Shown here: positions 33,795-43,911 of the stretch, piece after piece | Numbering within the stretch: the stretch's first letter is position 1 | Layout: the number at the start of each line of letters is the position of its first letter | From: Hamiltosporidium tvaerminnensis | Taxonomy: Eukaryota > Microsporidia > Dubosqiidae | Length of the DNA: 64,000 nt | Direction: 5' to 3' | NCBI GenBank assembly: GCA_022605425.2 | Contig: JAKIMF020000013.1 | Coordinates: forward strand, 124,001-188,000 | Position numbers and translations under genes: made by a program | The notes under the pieces: model-generated | The model's input: the letters and a program-made list of their open reading frames with translations, nothing else | Told to the model about the DNA's origin: nothing | Databases searched by the model: none

Positions 33795-34492
33795 TTTTAC
33801 TTAAAAAAGCGTGTTATATTGTTTTTATGACATTATAGCTGCTGTATCTTTAAAAAGGATAATTGGTCTTCAAAATTTTATCGAAATCTTTTACAATACC
33901 AACACACTAAAGCTGTCTTTTAAAGGTAATAAAACATATTTAATAGGCGAGATAGTTGCTGTAATTTATTACTGTCTCAATTCTGATATTGGATCGAAAG
34001 CCAAACCCCCCCCCCCCGAGGAGCCCCCACAAATTAAAATCATTTTTTCACTACGTAAGACTTTCCAAAATTATTAAATATTGAGTAATATATATTTCGG
34101 CACGTTACGTAAAACAATCTAGAAGTTGCAATGTCATATCAGCAGGTATAACATGCTAGTGCGCAGTCGCTTTTCAAATGTTAAATTATATTTATCTTAC
34201 CGGCACCAAGTCCTCTAAATCGAGTGAAAAAGACTGAGTTTCGATTCGTTTATATGACATTAAACTACAATTTCAACTAAATGTTTCATTTTTTTTTCAT
34301 AATAAACTAAGATAACTCATCAGAGAAATTTGTACTGTTTTATTGACTATCTCCTGTTTATAAAATTACAAAAAAAAACGGAAAACGTATTTTGTATTTT
34401 AATCTCAACAAAAATTCAAACAATTATTTTGACTGCAATAAGATTTAATCATTTCCAAATAGATGGTTTTTACTTTGGATAACCTCCCCCAC
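33795..34492 (-). repeat. Old, diverged copy of the retroposon
   Basis: Landmarks occur in the same order as in copy 1: GTGTTATATTGTTTTTATGACATTA, TAGGCGAGATAGTTGC, GATCGAAAGCC, a C-rich segment, CAATGTCATATCAGCAGGTATAAC, the CCAAGTCCTCTAAATCGAGTGA block and GGATAACCTCCCCCAC at the end. Similarity is partial, so this is a much older insertion. It contains a run of 12 C at 34006-34017. The 88-codon frame at 33811-34077 falls inside it and is not a gene. Confidence 0.65.
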
Positions 34493-34579
34493 CCCTAATA
34501 ATTTTTAATACAGCGTTACTTGTTATTCCTTTTTAATTTTATTTTTAAAATATATATTTTTCTAAAAAAACCGTTATTT

Positions 34580-34583
34580 CCCC
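34580..34583 (+). promoter_or_regulatory. CCCC start signal of BRX1
   Basis: CCCC is separated from the ATG at 34585 by one base, the tightest example of this signal in the window on the plus strand. Confidence 0.65.
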
Positions 34584-34584
34584 T

Positions 34585-35151
34585 ATGACTGTCATGACAC
34601 TTATATCGCGTGGTTCAAGTGCATCCACAAAACATTTAATGTTAGACATAAGTAAACTAACAGTATCACGTAGAGAAACAAAATTTGATTCTAAAGATGA
34701 ACTAAAAGAATTACAAGAGCTTATGGATATGAATGAATGTGATTCAGTATTATATTTTCATACAACCAAACGTACTTTAACAACGTGGATGTCTTATATA
34801 AACGGTCCATCAATTAAACTTACAACATTTGATTATCAAACAATGCTACAGTTGAGTTTCTGTACCAATTTTTTAAAACAAGGCGGTCATGTTTTACTGT
34901 TTACACAAGAATTTGACGAAAAAGAAGAATTAAAAATTTTTAAAGAAATTTCACAAAAAGTATTTGTATCAAAAACAGAGATTGATCGTGTTATATCTTT
35001 TTTTTATTATAATAATATGATTTGGATGCGTAATTATGTTGTTGGTGATGAAATACAAGAAATAGGACCTAGAATTGTCTTTCAAGTAGAAAAGGTTCTT
35101 AAAAAGTGTTTTTCTGGTGAAGTTATTTATAATAGAAGTAAAGAAATTTAA
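34585..35151 (+). CDS. BRX1: Ribosome biogenesis protein BRX1 (Brix domain)
   Basis: The 188-residue protein is a reduced Brx1, needed for 60S ribosomal subunit assembly in the nucleolus, where Brx1 works with Ebp2. It is almost entirely Brix domain. Diagnostic stretches in order are TLISRGSSASTKHLMLDI near the N-terminus, KFDSKDELKELQEL, NECDSVLYF, WMSYINGPSIKL, a hydrophobic LSFCTNFLKQGGHVLLF core and the C-terminal QEIGPRIVFQVEKVL, matching the EIGPRF block of Brx1 and its relatives. Yeast Brx1 is about 290 residues, so the usual N- and C-terminal extensions are missing, as is normal in microsporidia. The gene is isolated between a diverged retroposon and a fold-back repeat. Confidence 0.85.
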   Translation: MTVMTLISRGSSASTKHLMLDISKLTVSRRETKFDSKDELKELQELMDMNECDSVLYFHTTKRTLTTWMSYINGPSIKLTTFDYQTMLQLSFCTNFLKQGGHVLLFTQEFDEKEELKIFKEISQKVFVSKTEIDRVISFFYYNNMIWMRNYVVGDEIQEIGPRIVFQVEKVLKKCFSGEVIYNRSKEI

Positions 35152-35177
35152 TTAAATTAATAATGATTTTATATAAG

Positions 35178-35223
35178 ATATAAGATTCATATTTTTGTAA
35201 ATTCCTTGTTTATTTATAAAGTC
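35178..35223. repeat. Direct repeat flanking the fold-back element, left
   Basis: ATAAGATTCATATTTTTGTAAAT and the following TTTATTTATAAAGT resemble 35499-35544. The two imperfect 45-bp copies bracket the fold-back element. Confidence 0.65.
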
Positions 35224-35226
35224 TAT

Positions 35227-35489
35227 TTAAAAGTATCACATCTTTTTAAAATAGTGGCAAGTGTTATATTTGTTTTCATGACATTAACGCAGTTCTAGGT
35301 TTAACATAAATGACTGCTACCCCAAAACCCCATCGGTAACCCCTGCAATACCTACGTCTCAAAGCCTTTCATCTACTAGGTGTGTAGAACCTAATTACTA
35401 GGCGAGGCAGTTGCCTGGTGTTCGTTAATGTCATGAAAACAAATATAACACTTGCCACTATTTTAAAAAGATGTGATACTTTTAAATAA
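35227..35489. mobile_element. Fold-back derivative of the retroposon
   Basis: About 60 bp at 35227-35287 (the A/T-rich 3' end of the retroposon) is repeated as a nearly perfect inverse at 35430-35489, with about 140 bp of retroposon sequence between. The transcript or single strand would fold into a long hairpin. It can be explained by an aberrant, snap-back or twin-primed reverse transcription event. Confidence 0.8.
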
Positions 35490-35498
35490 AATAATTTA

Positions 35499-35544
35499 TA
35501 AGATTCATATTTTTACAAATTATTTAGTTATTTATAGTAAAGGG
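35499..35544. repeat. Direct repeat flanking the fold-back element, right
   Basis: Imperfect copy of 35178-35223. Confidence 0.65.
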
Positions 35545-35589
35545 TGACTTCTATATCACGAGGTATAAGAGGATTGGAATAGTAAGTAA

Positions 35590-36010
35590 GTAAGTAAAGG
35601 GTGGTGAAAGGATAATCACATTAAAAACTATCTGTTTGGTAAAGAGCGTGCAACTTGATTTAGAATCGTTTTATACTTTTTGTTAGATAAAAACCATACT
35701 TTGCCTATGTGAAACTTTTCTATAATCGTGAATATCAACAGATTAAACGAAGCAAAGAAAAATCCATTAAATGTTTGTGAAATAAAATGCTTGGCTGTGA
35801 ATCCGAATATTTCTCATGTAATATAAAAGTATGAGAGTTGACGGAGAAATACGATAAATTATGGATGTTGAAAAACCTGACTTTTTAAAATCGACTTTCC
35901 ATGAAAGAAGAACAGACCAAAGAAATGCAAGTACTATCGAAGTGCGAAAGAAAACAGTTGCGTTCCATCTTTTTATCCTAAACACTTAGGGATAAGGAGA
36001 CTGGAATATG
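35590..36010 (+). repeat. Diverged retroposon copy (5' part)
   Basis: AAAGGGTGGTGAAAGGATAATCACATTAAAAACTATCTG and later GAAACTTTTCTATAA resemble the 5' portion of the retroposon on the plus strand. Many changes make the 3' boundary uncertain. Confidence 0.45.
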
Positions 36011-36161
36011 TAAGTATAATTCCAAAGAAACTTAGAAGTTGACATATGTAACTCATAAGTTAAAAGGAGAACAGTTTGATCGAAAATAAATCCTAAAAAA
36101 TAAAATTTTTAATTTTTATTTATCTTTATAGCTTTAACTAAGAAAATGAGCAACTTAAAAA

Positions 36162-37361
36162 TTATTCTACGTTTTTATTATTTTTGTTTTTAAACAAATT
36201 ATAAAAATTGACTGGTGATGTGATCAATGGTTCAGCTTCTTGTTCAATCAATACATTTAATATTTTGCTACAGGCTTTTTGTCCAGGATGGCTTTTAATT
36301 AAATCTTCCAAATCTAAATTAATATTTTTAATATTTAAAAAGTCTTTTACATAAGTTTTATCTCCTAAAAAAGGACATCCCACAGAATTGTTATTACATA
36401 AGCTTCCCATCTTGGAACATGTGTATGGTGGATAATTAGCTCTTTTTCCTTCTAAACCATAATTGTGTCTGATTGAATATAAATATTCTTTATTAAATAC
36501 TTCGTTATCTAAATTGAATGAATTTCTTAAAAATTCAATTGTTTTTTCTACTGGCATGCCGATTCCTTTTAAAAATAAAATTAAAGATTGTCTATCATTG
36601 TATTTCAAATGCTTGGTAGAGGTAAGTCTTTTCATTATTCCAAACATACAAGGAGGAAAGAATGTTTCATTTTCTTTCAAACTGGAAAATTCCGAAATTA
36701 CTGGGTTTGGTTGAACAAAATGAAGTTTAAAAATATGAAAAAATCTTTCATCGGGTTCTCTCAGCATTTGCAAATACAAGGAATTCATTTTATTTTCTAA
36801 AAAATTTCTAAATTCGTTGACCATAAATGATTTTATTGTATCGATATTTAGATCAGTGTATCCTTTTATAATATCTACCCTTCTATTTGCTATCAAATCA
36901 TGTATTTTAGAAAAATATATTTTGCCATTTCTAGGAACTCGAATTTCTGTTATTTTTTGATCTGATAATTCAGAATTTTTATTAATTTGTAATATTTCAC
37001 CGTTTATTTGTAGATTCTTCAAATATAAAATAAATTTATTGAAAAAGAAATCCGTAATTTGATTATCATTTAACGATTGAATTTTCAATTCAAAAAGTTT
37101 TGTTTCATGATTTACAAACCATATTAAGCTCCACATTACCTGTGAACATACCAACCGACATAAAAAATGTGATAAATTATCTTCCATTGCATCTTTAATA
37201 TCCAACAATCTTAAATCTGTTAATGAAGATTCGATTCTTCGTAATGTCTTCAATCTTTTAGTTACAAAATCATTAAAATCATTAAAATTTAATGTTTTTA
37301 CATTCAAAGAAGTATAAAAATTTAAAATAAATGGTGTTTCTATATTTTTTATTCTTTTCAT
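36162..37361 (-). CDS. PRI2: DNA primase large subunit
   Basis: This 399-residue protein is the large regulatory subunit of eukaryotic primase, part of the DNA polymerase alpha-primase complex, where its iron-sulphur domain helps start and measure the RNA primer. The C-terminal domain is clear: FFPPCM (Cys238), HLKYNDRQSLILFLKGIGMP (250-270), YSIRHNYGLEGKRANY, PPYTCSKM (Cys315), GCPF (Cys329) and KACSKI (Cys364). These four cysteines match the 4Fe-4S ligands of Pri2 in order and approximate spacing. Yeast Pri2 has 528 residues, so the N-terminal helical part is reduced. CCC lies eight bases before the ATG. The next gene upstream on the same strand, UTP22, ends 118 bp away. Confidence 0.92.
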   Translation of the reverse strand: MKRIKNIETPFILNFYTSLNVKTLNFNDFNDFVTKRLKTLRRIESSLTDLRLLDIKDAMEDNLSHFLCRLVCSQVMWSLIWFVNHETKLFELKIQSLNDNQITDFFFNKFILYLKNLQINGEILQINKNSELSDQKITEIRVPRNGKIYFSKIHDLIANRRVDIIKGYTDLNIDTIKSFMVNEFRNFLENKMNSLYLQMLREPDERFFHIFKLHFVQPNPVISEFSSLKENETFFPPCMFGIMKRLTSTKHLKYNDRQSLILFLKGIGMPVEKTIEFLRNSFNLDNEVFNKEYLYSIRHNYGLEGKRANYPPYTCSKMGSLCNNNSVGCPFLGDKTYVKDFLNIKNINLDLEDLIKSHPGQKACSKILNVLIEQEAEPLITSPVNFYNLFKNKNNKNVE

Positions 37362-37369
37362 TTAATAAA

Positions 37370-37372
37370 GGG
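37370..37372 (-). promoter_or_regulatory. CCC start signal of PRI2
   Basis: CCC on the minus strand, eight bases before the ATG at 37361. Confidence 0.5.
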
Positions 37373-37479
37373 ATAACGAATATTTTTGATATGAAATTTA
37401 TAAAAAGTTAAAAAAAAATGAATATTTGAAAATTTATAATCCAAAGGTTTTATTATTGACTCGAATCAGTTAGAAATCA

Positions 37480-39024
37480 TTAAACTTCAAAAAATTTAAT
37501 GAATTGAAATGAAGTTCTTGCTAAAATTAAATTACAAAGTAAATCGACTTCAAAATTATTTTTAGATTTCACCATAAGAATTTTATAATTTGGTGAGTAG
37601 AAAAAGTATCCAAAGTTATTTAAATCATGAAAAAAATCAGTAGGAAATATGATAGACGTTGAAATTGGTTCTTTGAGCATAAATTGATTACCAATTTTAT
37701 TTCCAATTTTACTAAAACCACTTCTTTCTAACATGCTCAATACAAAATCATAATCTTCTAATGAAGGAAATAGAATTTTGTCTCCAAATATTTCAAATGA
37801 TAAATTAAATCCAAAAATATTATTTTTCAAAGTCAAAGAATTTAAAAATTTTAATCTTTCTATAATTTCTTCGGGATAAATCAATATTGCCTTATCTTTA
37901 TTAAATATGACTTCTATTTGTTTCTCTTCGATATCTTTAAATGTAGAATTATCAAGATCGCAACAAAATCCTTTGAATTCAAATTTAAGAAAATTCATAA
38001 AAATTTTATTCGGATTTCTACAATTATTTGAAAACAATAAACAAATTAATTCTATCATTTCGTCTGTTAAATTTAAAGGCAAATATCCATGACATTCTAA
38101 ATATCTTTTCACGATGATAACACCTTCTTTAAAAAATATGTCCTTCTTTTTTATAAAATCATATAAACCTTTAAAAATTCTATCTTTTGTCATTTCTTCG
38201 TCTTTAAGTAAAATTTTAAATTTAAATTTACTTCTTTTATATTCTAAAATAAAATATTCTCTTTCAATCACATTTTTGTATTTAGATTTGTTAAAAATAT
38301 GGCAATAAAATGCAGTTTTTGCACATTCAATTGCTTTTTGATTTTCTGGCCATTTTTTGGAAGTTTCTAAATGTAAAATACTTTCATGAACTTCATTTGA
38401 AATGTTGGTTCCTCTTCCGATACAACTTATAAGTTCATCATAAACAATAGAAATTGGTAATTTCATGGATTTTAAATGTCCGATTATTTCTTTATATTTT
38501 TGTATTTCATCTTCGAATATCAATTTTGTAAAGAATATTTCATTAAATTTGAATTTTTCAAATGTAAAAATATCTTTTAAATTTTCATAGATTAAAAAAT
38601 GAATTTTAAATTGATTTGGAACATTTTTTTGGACACATTGTATCGTTTTAAAGTTAATATTGTTTTTTAATTTAATTCCAATAAAATATTTCTTTTCTAT
38701 TCGATTGTATGAAATATGAAAATATTCACAAACGTTTTCCACTTTTTTACTTAATATATTAGTAATTTCATTGGTTTTTACTCTTTTTTTATCACAAATT
38801 TCAATTTCAATATCAAAAATATTTTGCTTCAAACATAAAATTTCTTTAAAAACAACATTTTTCTTCATCAAATGAAGTAAAAATATTTTATATACCGATA
38901 AATTATCCATAAACTCATTTATTTTATTTAAATTTATTAAATGATTTAAATATTTTTCTACTTTCATAACAATTTTATATTCAAATAATTTTTCATTTAT
39001 AAATTGAATCCAATCATCATTCAT
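37480..39024 (-). CDS. UTP22: Nrap/UTP22-like small-subunit processome protein
   Basis: The 514-residue protein resembles Utp22 (Nrap), a component of the 90S pre-ribosome that binds Rrp7 and takes part in 18S rRNA processing. Supporting stretches are LETSKKWPENQKAIECAKTAF (the family has a conserved S.KWPdd..AI...K.AF block), FKEGVIIVKRYLECHGYL followed by TDEMIELICLLF (the family's RL.KRW...HL...EA.ELL. block) and NKIFMNFLKFE (the R.FL.fl..wdW region). Yeast Utp22 has about 1240 residues, so this would be less than half length, consistent with microsporidian reduction. No signal peptide or membrane segment is present. The gene shares a 362-bp divergent intergenic region with POP5. Assignment by motif resemblance only. 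Confidence 0.65.
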   Translation of the reverse strand: MNDDWIQFINEKLFEYKIVMKVEKYLNHLINLNKINEFMDNLSVYKIFLLHLMKKNVVFKEILCLKQNIFDIEIEICDKKRVKTNEITNILSKKVENVCEYFHISYNRIEKKYFIGIKLKNNINFKTIQCVQKNVPNQFKIHFLIYENLKDIFTFEKFKFNEIFFTKLIFEDEIQKYKEIIGHLKSMKLPISIVYDELISCIGRGTNISNEVHESILHLETSKKWPENQKAIECAKTAFYCHIFNKSKYKNVIEREYFILEYKRSKFKFKILLKDEEMTKDRIFKGLYDFIKKKDIFFKEGVIIVKRYLECHGYLPLNLTDEMIELICLLFSNNCRNPNKIFMNFLKFEFKGFCCDLDNSTFKDIEEKQIEVIFNKDKAILIYPEEIIERLKFLNSLTLKNNIFGFNLSFEIFGDKILFPSLEDYDFVLSMLERSGFSKIGNKIGNQFMLKEPISTSIIFPTDFFHDLNNFGYFFYSPNYKILMVKSKNNFEVDLLCNLILARTSFQFIKFFEV

Positions 39025-39386
39025 TACAACGGTTATTCATAATAAATTTTTTAAAAAAAAAACATTCGAAATTAAATAATCAAAAAATTCTACAATAAAT
39101 CATTCTTAATTCATTTTCAAACCAATTGAAATAGAAAAATCCTATTGTGTTTCTTTTTAAGAGCATTTTTTTAGTTTTTTTCTCAAAAAGTAAGATTTAA
39201 CAGAATTTTTTTAGTTACATTTTCTAAACTTTAAAAACATAAGTTCTCATAAGATTTATTTCTAAATAAAAAAACCAAATTCAAGTCATAAATAGACAAT
39301 CATTTAATATTCTCGGGTTTATTGCTTTTTTTTAAATCTATAGTATTTATAAATGAATATATCAATACCGTTGTATATCCAATTTA
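39025..39386. promoter_or_regulatory. Shared divergent promoter region of UTP22 and POP5
   Basis: 362 bp separate the two divergent ATGs. CC dinucleotides lie 6 bases before the UTP22 ATG and 6 bases before the POP5 ATG, in place of the full CCC seen elsewhere. The rest is A/T rich with no further sign. Confidence 0.4.
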
Positions 39387-39743
39387 ATGAGACAAAAATT
39401 TAGATATGTTGCAGCTAAATTTACATTTAATATTCAAAAAACTTTCATTTTTTCCCAGGAAGTTCTATTTCTATTGATAAAAGATCTTTTATATCAAAAT
39501 TTTGGTGAAATTGGTGTAGCTAAACTGGATACATTTATTCTGATAGAATATCTTCCCGCAAATAACATTTGTATATTTAGAGTACCTTTATATGTATCAA
39601 AAGAGGTTATATATAGTTTGATTACATGTGGTTCTATAGATAGTCTCAAATGTAATATTTCGATTTTCTTTATATCTGGTGGTTTACGAACTTTAAAAAA
39701 ACGAATTATAAAATTTGTAGGAGACGATAAAAATAATTATTGA
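39387..39743 (+). CDS. POP5: RNase P/MRP subunit POP5
   Basis: The 118-residue protein fits Pop5, a core protein of RNase P (tRNA 5' maturation) and RNase MRP (pre-rRNA processing). It starts with KFRYVAAKF, corresponding to the RYLL.e. block, continues with FGEIGVAKLDTFILIEYL (the .G..ga......vky. block), RVPLYVSKEVIYSLI (IiR.prd....v..al.l) and ends NISIFFISGGLRTLKKRIIKF, the hallmark ...vl.vSGTirkcqkaai..n. block. Length agrees with the core fold of archaeal Pop5 (about 120) and is shorter than yeast Pop5 (173). It sits head to head with UTP22, a second RNA-processing gene. Confidence 0.75.
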   Translation: MRQKFRYVAAKFTFNIQKTFIFSQEVLFLLIKDLLYQNFGEIGVAKLDTFILIEYLPANNICIFRVPLYVSKEVIYSLITCGSIDSLKCNISIFFISGGLRTLKKRIIKFVGDDKNNY

Positions 39744-41170
39744 GAAGTAATTGATATTTTTTCTTTATTTTAAAACAAACCAATTTATAATTTTGATAAA
39801 ATATACAATCTAGATAGTTCCTATAAAAATTATACACTTTTTTTTGAATAAATCATAGATAATGTAATTCGGTAAACAAATTTTATATTCTGGGCGTTTA
39901 ATTCGAGGTCTTGATATGTAAATCATTTTAATTGGTTGTAAAAATTCAAATTATGTTAAATTTTATCTTTAATTAAATTTTTTTATTCGAATCGAATATT
40001 ATTCTTTAAATAAATTTTAATTTTATAATTTTATATGATATATTCAAAAAAAGGCCTTGAAATATATCAGACTATAAATGATTTTTATTTATTTTGAACT
40101 TTCAATCATTTCTTTGTCTAATGTGAATAATTTGTTCTTTCAATTTTTTCGGACATGACTCAATAAACTTCATTATATTCCTGTAGTTGTTAATATTAAA
40201 CTCGGGGAGCCTATCTGACACAGATCCGCACAGTCAATATGTAATTCACGCCTAATATAACAAGAATGGTCCCAAACTGTCTTTATCGAAGCAATTTTCT
40301 AAACCAGATAATCAAAATAAAAAAAAAGATACCTTGGTGTTTTTCCTGCAAATGTATTCTTTACTGAAAAAAACAAATTCTTACCAAAATGTAATTTACT
40401 TTATTAAATTTATAATATGGATTAAACACCCTATGGAATAATAGACACTGTATTTTACTTTTACCACATCACCTGATATAAGTACAATCGTCAAATATAT
40501 TAAAAATGATTTTGAGTACACATAAACTTAAAGTTTTATCTAAATCTCTAGGATTTTATTGGACGTATTGAACCTGTTATAAAGTTATATTCTCACATAA
40601 AGCAGTTGAATAAAAATATAGCTTATCAAATTGAAAATCTTAAAACGTGACAAAAATCATAGAGTTTTTAATCATTTTCACAATATAATTTTATTAGACT
40701 GCATGACAGTTATTATAAAATATGCGAATAGTATTTTTATTCTAAATATTGAAACTTTTTAGTTGGTCATGTAGGATTGTGAAAATTAAAAATATTTAGT
40801 GAAATATATTTTGGACGACAATGAACCCTTGTTTATCGTGGTAGATTGGCTCCGGAATTAGGTTCAAAAGTGAATCTTCGGCGTAATATTTCATATTTAT
40901 AAATACATTTGTAGTTGAAGAATATAAAATCTATTTAAAATCTTCTAAATACATTACCAAGCTATTTAGAGTTACGTTAGATTCAAATACATAGTTTGGT
41001 AACCTCTATACTTATATTTCTAAATAACTAGGCACAGAAATCAAAATAAAACATATTTGCTCTAAATCACGATTTACTCAGAATTATATACTTTATATTC
41101 CATATTTTATTATAAATTAGAGATACTATTGCACATAAATTTTAAAATTAACAATAAACTCGTAATTTCC
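39744..41170. other. AT-rich intergenic DNA
   Basis: No supported gene or repeat. Confidence 0.6.
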
Positions 41171-42220
41171 TCAGGGAAAGTGCCATGAAATTGGATATCA
41201 ATCTTTTTTCTTTTAAAGTGCGGGTTCAGTCGGGGTTTCTAACAAACAAGTAAATATCATTGCTAGTCGCAAATGCCAACAGCATTTATTCAATTATTAA
41301 GAGGTAGAATGAGGCAAATTGCACTATCGATAGGATTCTGAAACTATACTGCACCATTCATTTCTGGATTCCATTCCTCAATCACATGCTATATTTTTTT
41401 GTTATTATATCATGATAGAAGCGCATCATTGCGAGGTTGGTTTTATCACTGAAACCTTCAAAAAACATTGGAGTTTCTTCTGTCTTACATTGCTCAGACC
41501 TTCCAGTTCAATGCACTTTTAATCATTTGATAGATCTATTGATTCCAGAATCTCATACGCTTCACTGGGAGTGATATTCGAAATTTTACCTTTAAACCAT
41601 TTGACACGGTTTCACTGCTATCTATCACTAAATTTCTATATTTTTTCGCAGTATTTTCTTGTTATCTAGAACTATTACAACATATAGCTCCTTACATGAC
41701 CTTCCCGTATCTGAGTTTATGTATTTTAATATTCTGTATGTTTTCAAACTGGTTGCAGAGTACTCTTTTGCCAGTGCTTCTTTAGTAAGCAGTTTCACAA
41801 ACGGTTCATATCTTCGTCGAATTGCCTTAAAGTGTTTTGGATATTAAAAGCATTTTAACACCAAAGAGAATCTTGATATATATCTTCAGATATAGTAGGT
41901 AAGTAATATTTGGAAACAACCTCTCCACCTTTTATAAGTTAATTCTTGTTAAAATCTTAGAAATATTCGGTGAGCAAATATTTAATTTTTTGTATTTTTC
42001 TTGAATATATAAACCTTGCCCATGTTATAAGGCGTCCGGAGAACCATTCCAAAGTCATCTGCTTTGTGATACCTCCTCTTTTTGTGCCTTAAATTCACTG
42101 GTAGCAAGTTTTTTTGTTCTTTATGCTCTAGAATTCTTAGCCTTGCCATAGGAGCTACTTAAACGATAATCTCCACACATTCTCACGTATAACTAGCTGA
42201 CGCGGCCCATAATTTTTTAA
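41171..42220 (-). other. GC-richer decayed coding-like stretch, family unknown
   Basis: On the minus strand, frames with stops give protein-like pieces such as AIRRRYEPFVKLLTKEA and ITPSEAYEILESIDL. Base composition is less AT-biased than the flanks and codon texture resembles that of the transposon genes in the window. I suspect a dead transposable element gene but cannot name it. Confidence 0.3.
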
Positions 42221-42950
42221 AGCAACGGAAATTGTTTATTTTTTTATAAATTCTAAGAAACAAATTCTTCCTAGAAGATTTTTTTTCGTTCATATGGCGT
42301 ACCTTCTTAGATGAAAACCAACCTCCTTCAAAAATCAAAAGAAACATCTTGTTTCTCTATCTATAAGACTGCGCCAGTCGACGGATCCAGCTTCTTCTCA
42401 AAAAACGACACTCTTAATATTATATATCTATTGAAACATCCTGAACCAACTTCTACTCGCCGTGAAATTTACAAACCTCTGAGAAAAAATTATCGCGACA
42501 TTTCTTTTCCGATATAATTCTGAAAAGGTTGTTTTAGTTTCTTTCGATTTTCTATCAAATCTAACGGGATGTTTTTTGCGACCTTCGATACCAAAAAACT
42601 AGAACATACTTTGTTTTTTTAAGGAACTTATTACGACATATTTCGACTATCTTTGCTTCCTTGTTGAATAGACATGGTCGTTACACAATTTTTTTTATCT
42701 CTTTACAGATGGATTCAACGAAAGACTTATTTAAGTCGAAATGATGTGAAAAAACGACGATTTTCGTTTGATATTGTATCACATCTAAGAACTTTATATT
42801 TTTTTACAGTAAGCATCTTTCGCGAACCCCTAGTTTTATTGCTTGAATGTTTAGAAACAGCAGTTTGTTTAGTAGTCATTATAAGACATTGATAAAATTT
42901 TTTGAAATACAAATGCTTAAAAAGCAAAATGCATCTATTATTTTGCGATC
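42221..42950. other. Unassigned short frames
   Basis: Frames at 42311-42517 and 42674-42892 on the plus strand, and opposite ones on the minus strand, have a less AT-rich composition and Lys/Arg-rich products but no recognisable family or start signal. They may continue the decayed element to the left. Confidence 0.25.
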
Positions 42951-43911
42951 TAAAAAAAAGCTTATGTGTTAAAAACTGGCTTGAGAATGAACCAACTCGT
43001 AGCAGTTATCACAAAGCACGGGCTATTCTAAAAAAAACGAAGTATCGTTAGAGTAAAAATACGAAACTCTGAAGCACAAGAAGAGAACATTTGCAATTTT
43101 TATATTTATATGAATAACGAAGATCGACAAATCTGTATGTTTTCGATGTTTTTTATTTCCCTAATATTATGCGCAAAAACTTCAAGAATAAAAATTTAAA
43201 ATGACGCTTTTTTAGTTAAATTTATTAATATCAATTTTTAAATCACGAGCTTAATTTATTTTATTATTATCGCAAATCAAAAAAAATAAAAAACGAAAAA
43301 ATATATCTAAAAATACTATCATTTTTTAAACAGTGAAAACTTGTAAATCATGGTACGATTTAACCAATTGTGTTTTTATATGAAGTGCTAGATATCTACT
43401 ATTTTCCATGAAAATTTTATAGTAATATTATTTAATTTAATAATGATTCGTACCATCGGATACAATATTTAATATTATTGTCTATTCTATCACATACAAT
43501 AACTATATTGACTTAAATTTGGTTTGGATAGAACTTTTAGAGGATTAAGATACTTGAATAAATTCCTACTTTTTATTGATTATCAGTGTAATTAGAACAA
43601 AAACTCAATATTTAAAAAATTTTTGATCATATATACGTATATGCTATATTAAAAGAAACTAGACACTCAAAAAATATTTAAATATTTAAAAACTTTACAG
43701 ACAAGAAATAAAAGATAGGAAATACTCATTAAAATCTGATTAAATTATTGATAACTTAATTGGTAATTTAAGATGTATAAAACGAAACAAGTCTAAAACT
43801 CGAAAAAGAACAAGCAGTTAATTTAAAAGGTTTAAATATCCATTATACTACAATAATTCAATAAATATTGTAAAAAAAACAAAGAAAGAAATTAATACAA
43901 TAGAAAATGAA
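42951..43911. other. AT-rich intergenic DNA
   Basis: No gene or repeat is supported. Confidence 0.6.

Noticed and set aside
33811-34077. 88-codon plus-strand frame with a proline stretch
   Set aside because: It lies within a diverged retroposon copy in antisense orientation, and the prolines come from the 12-C run.
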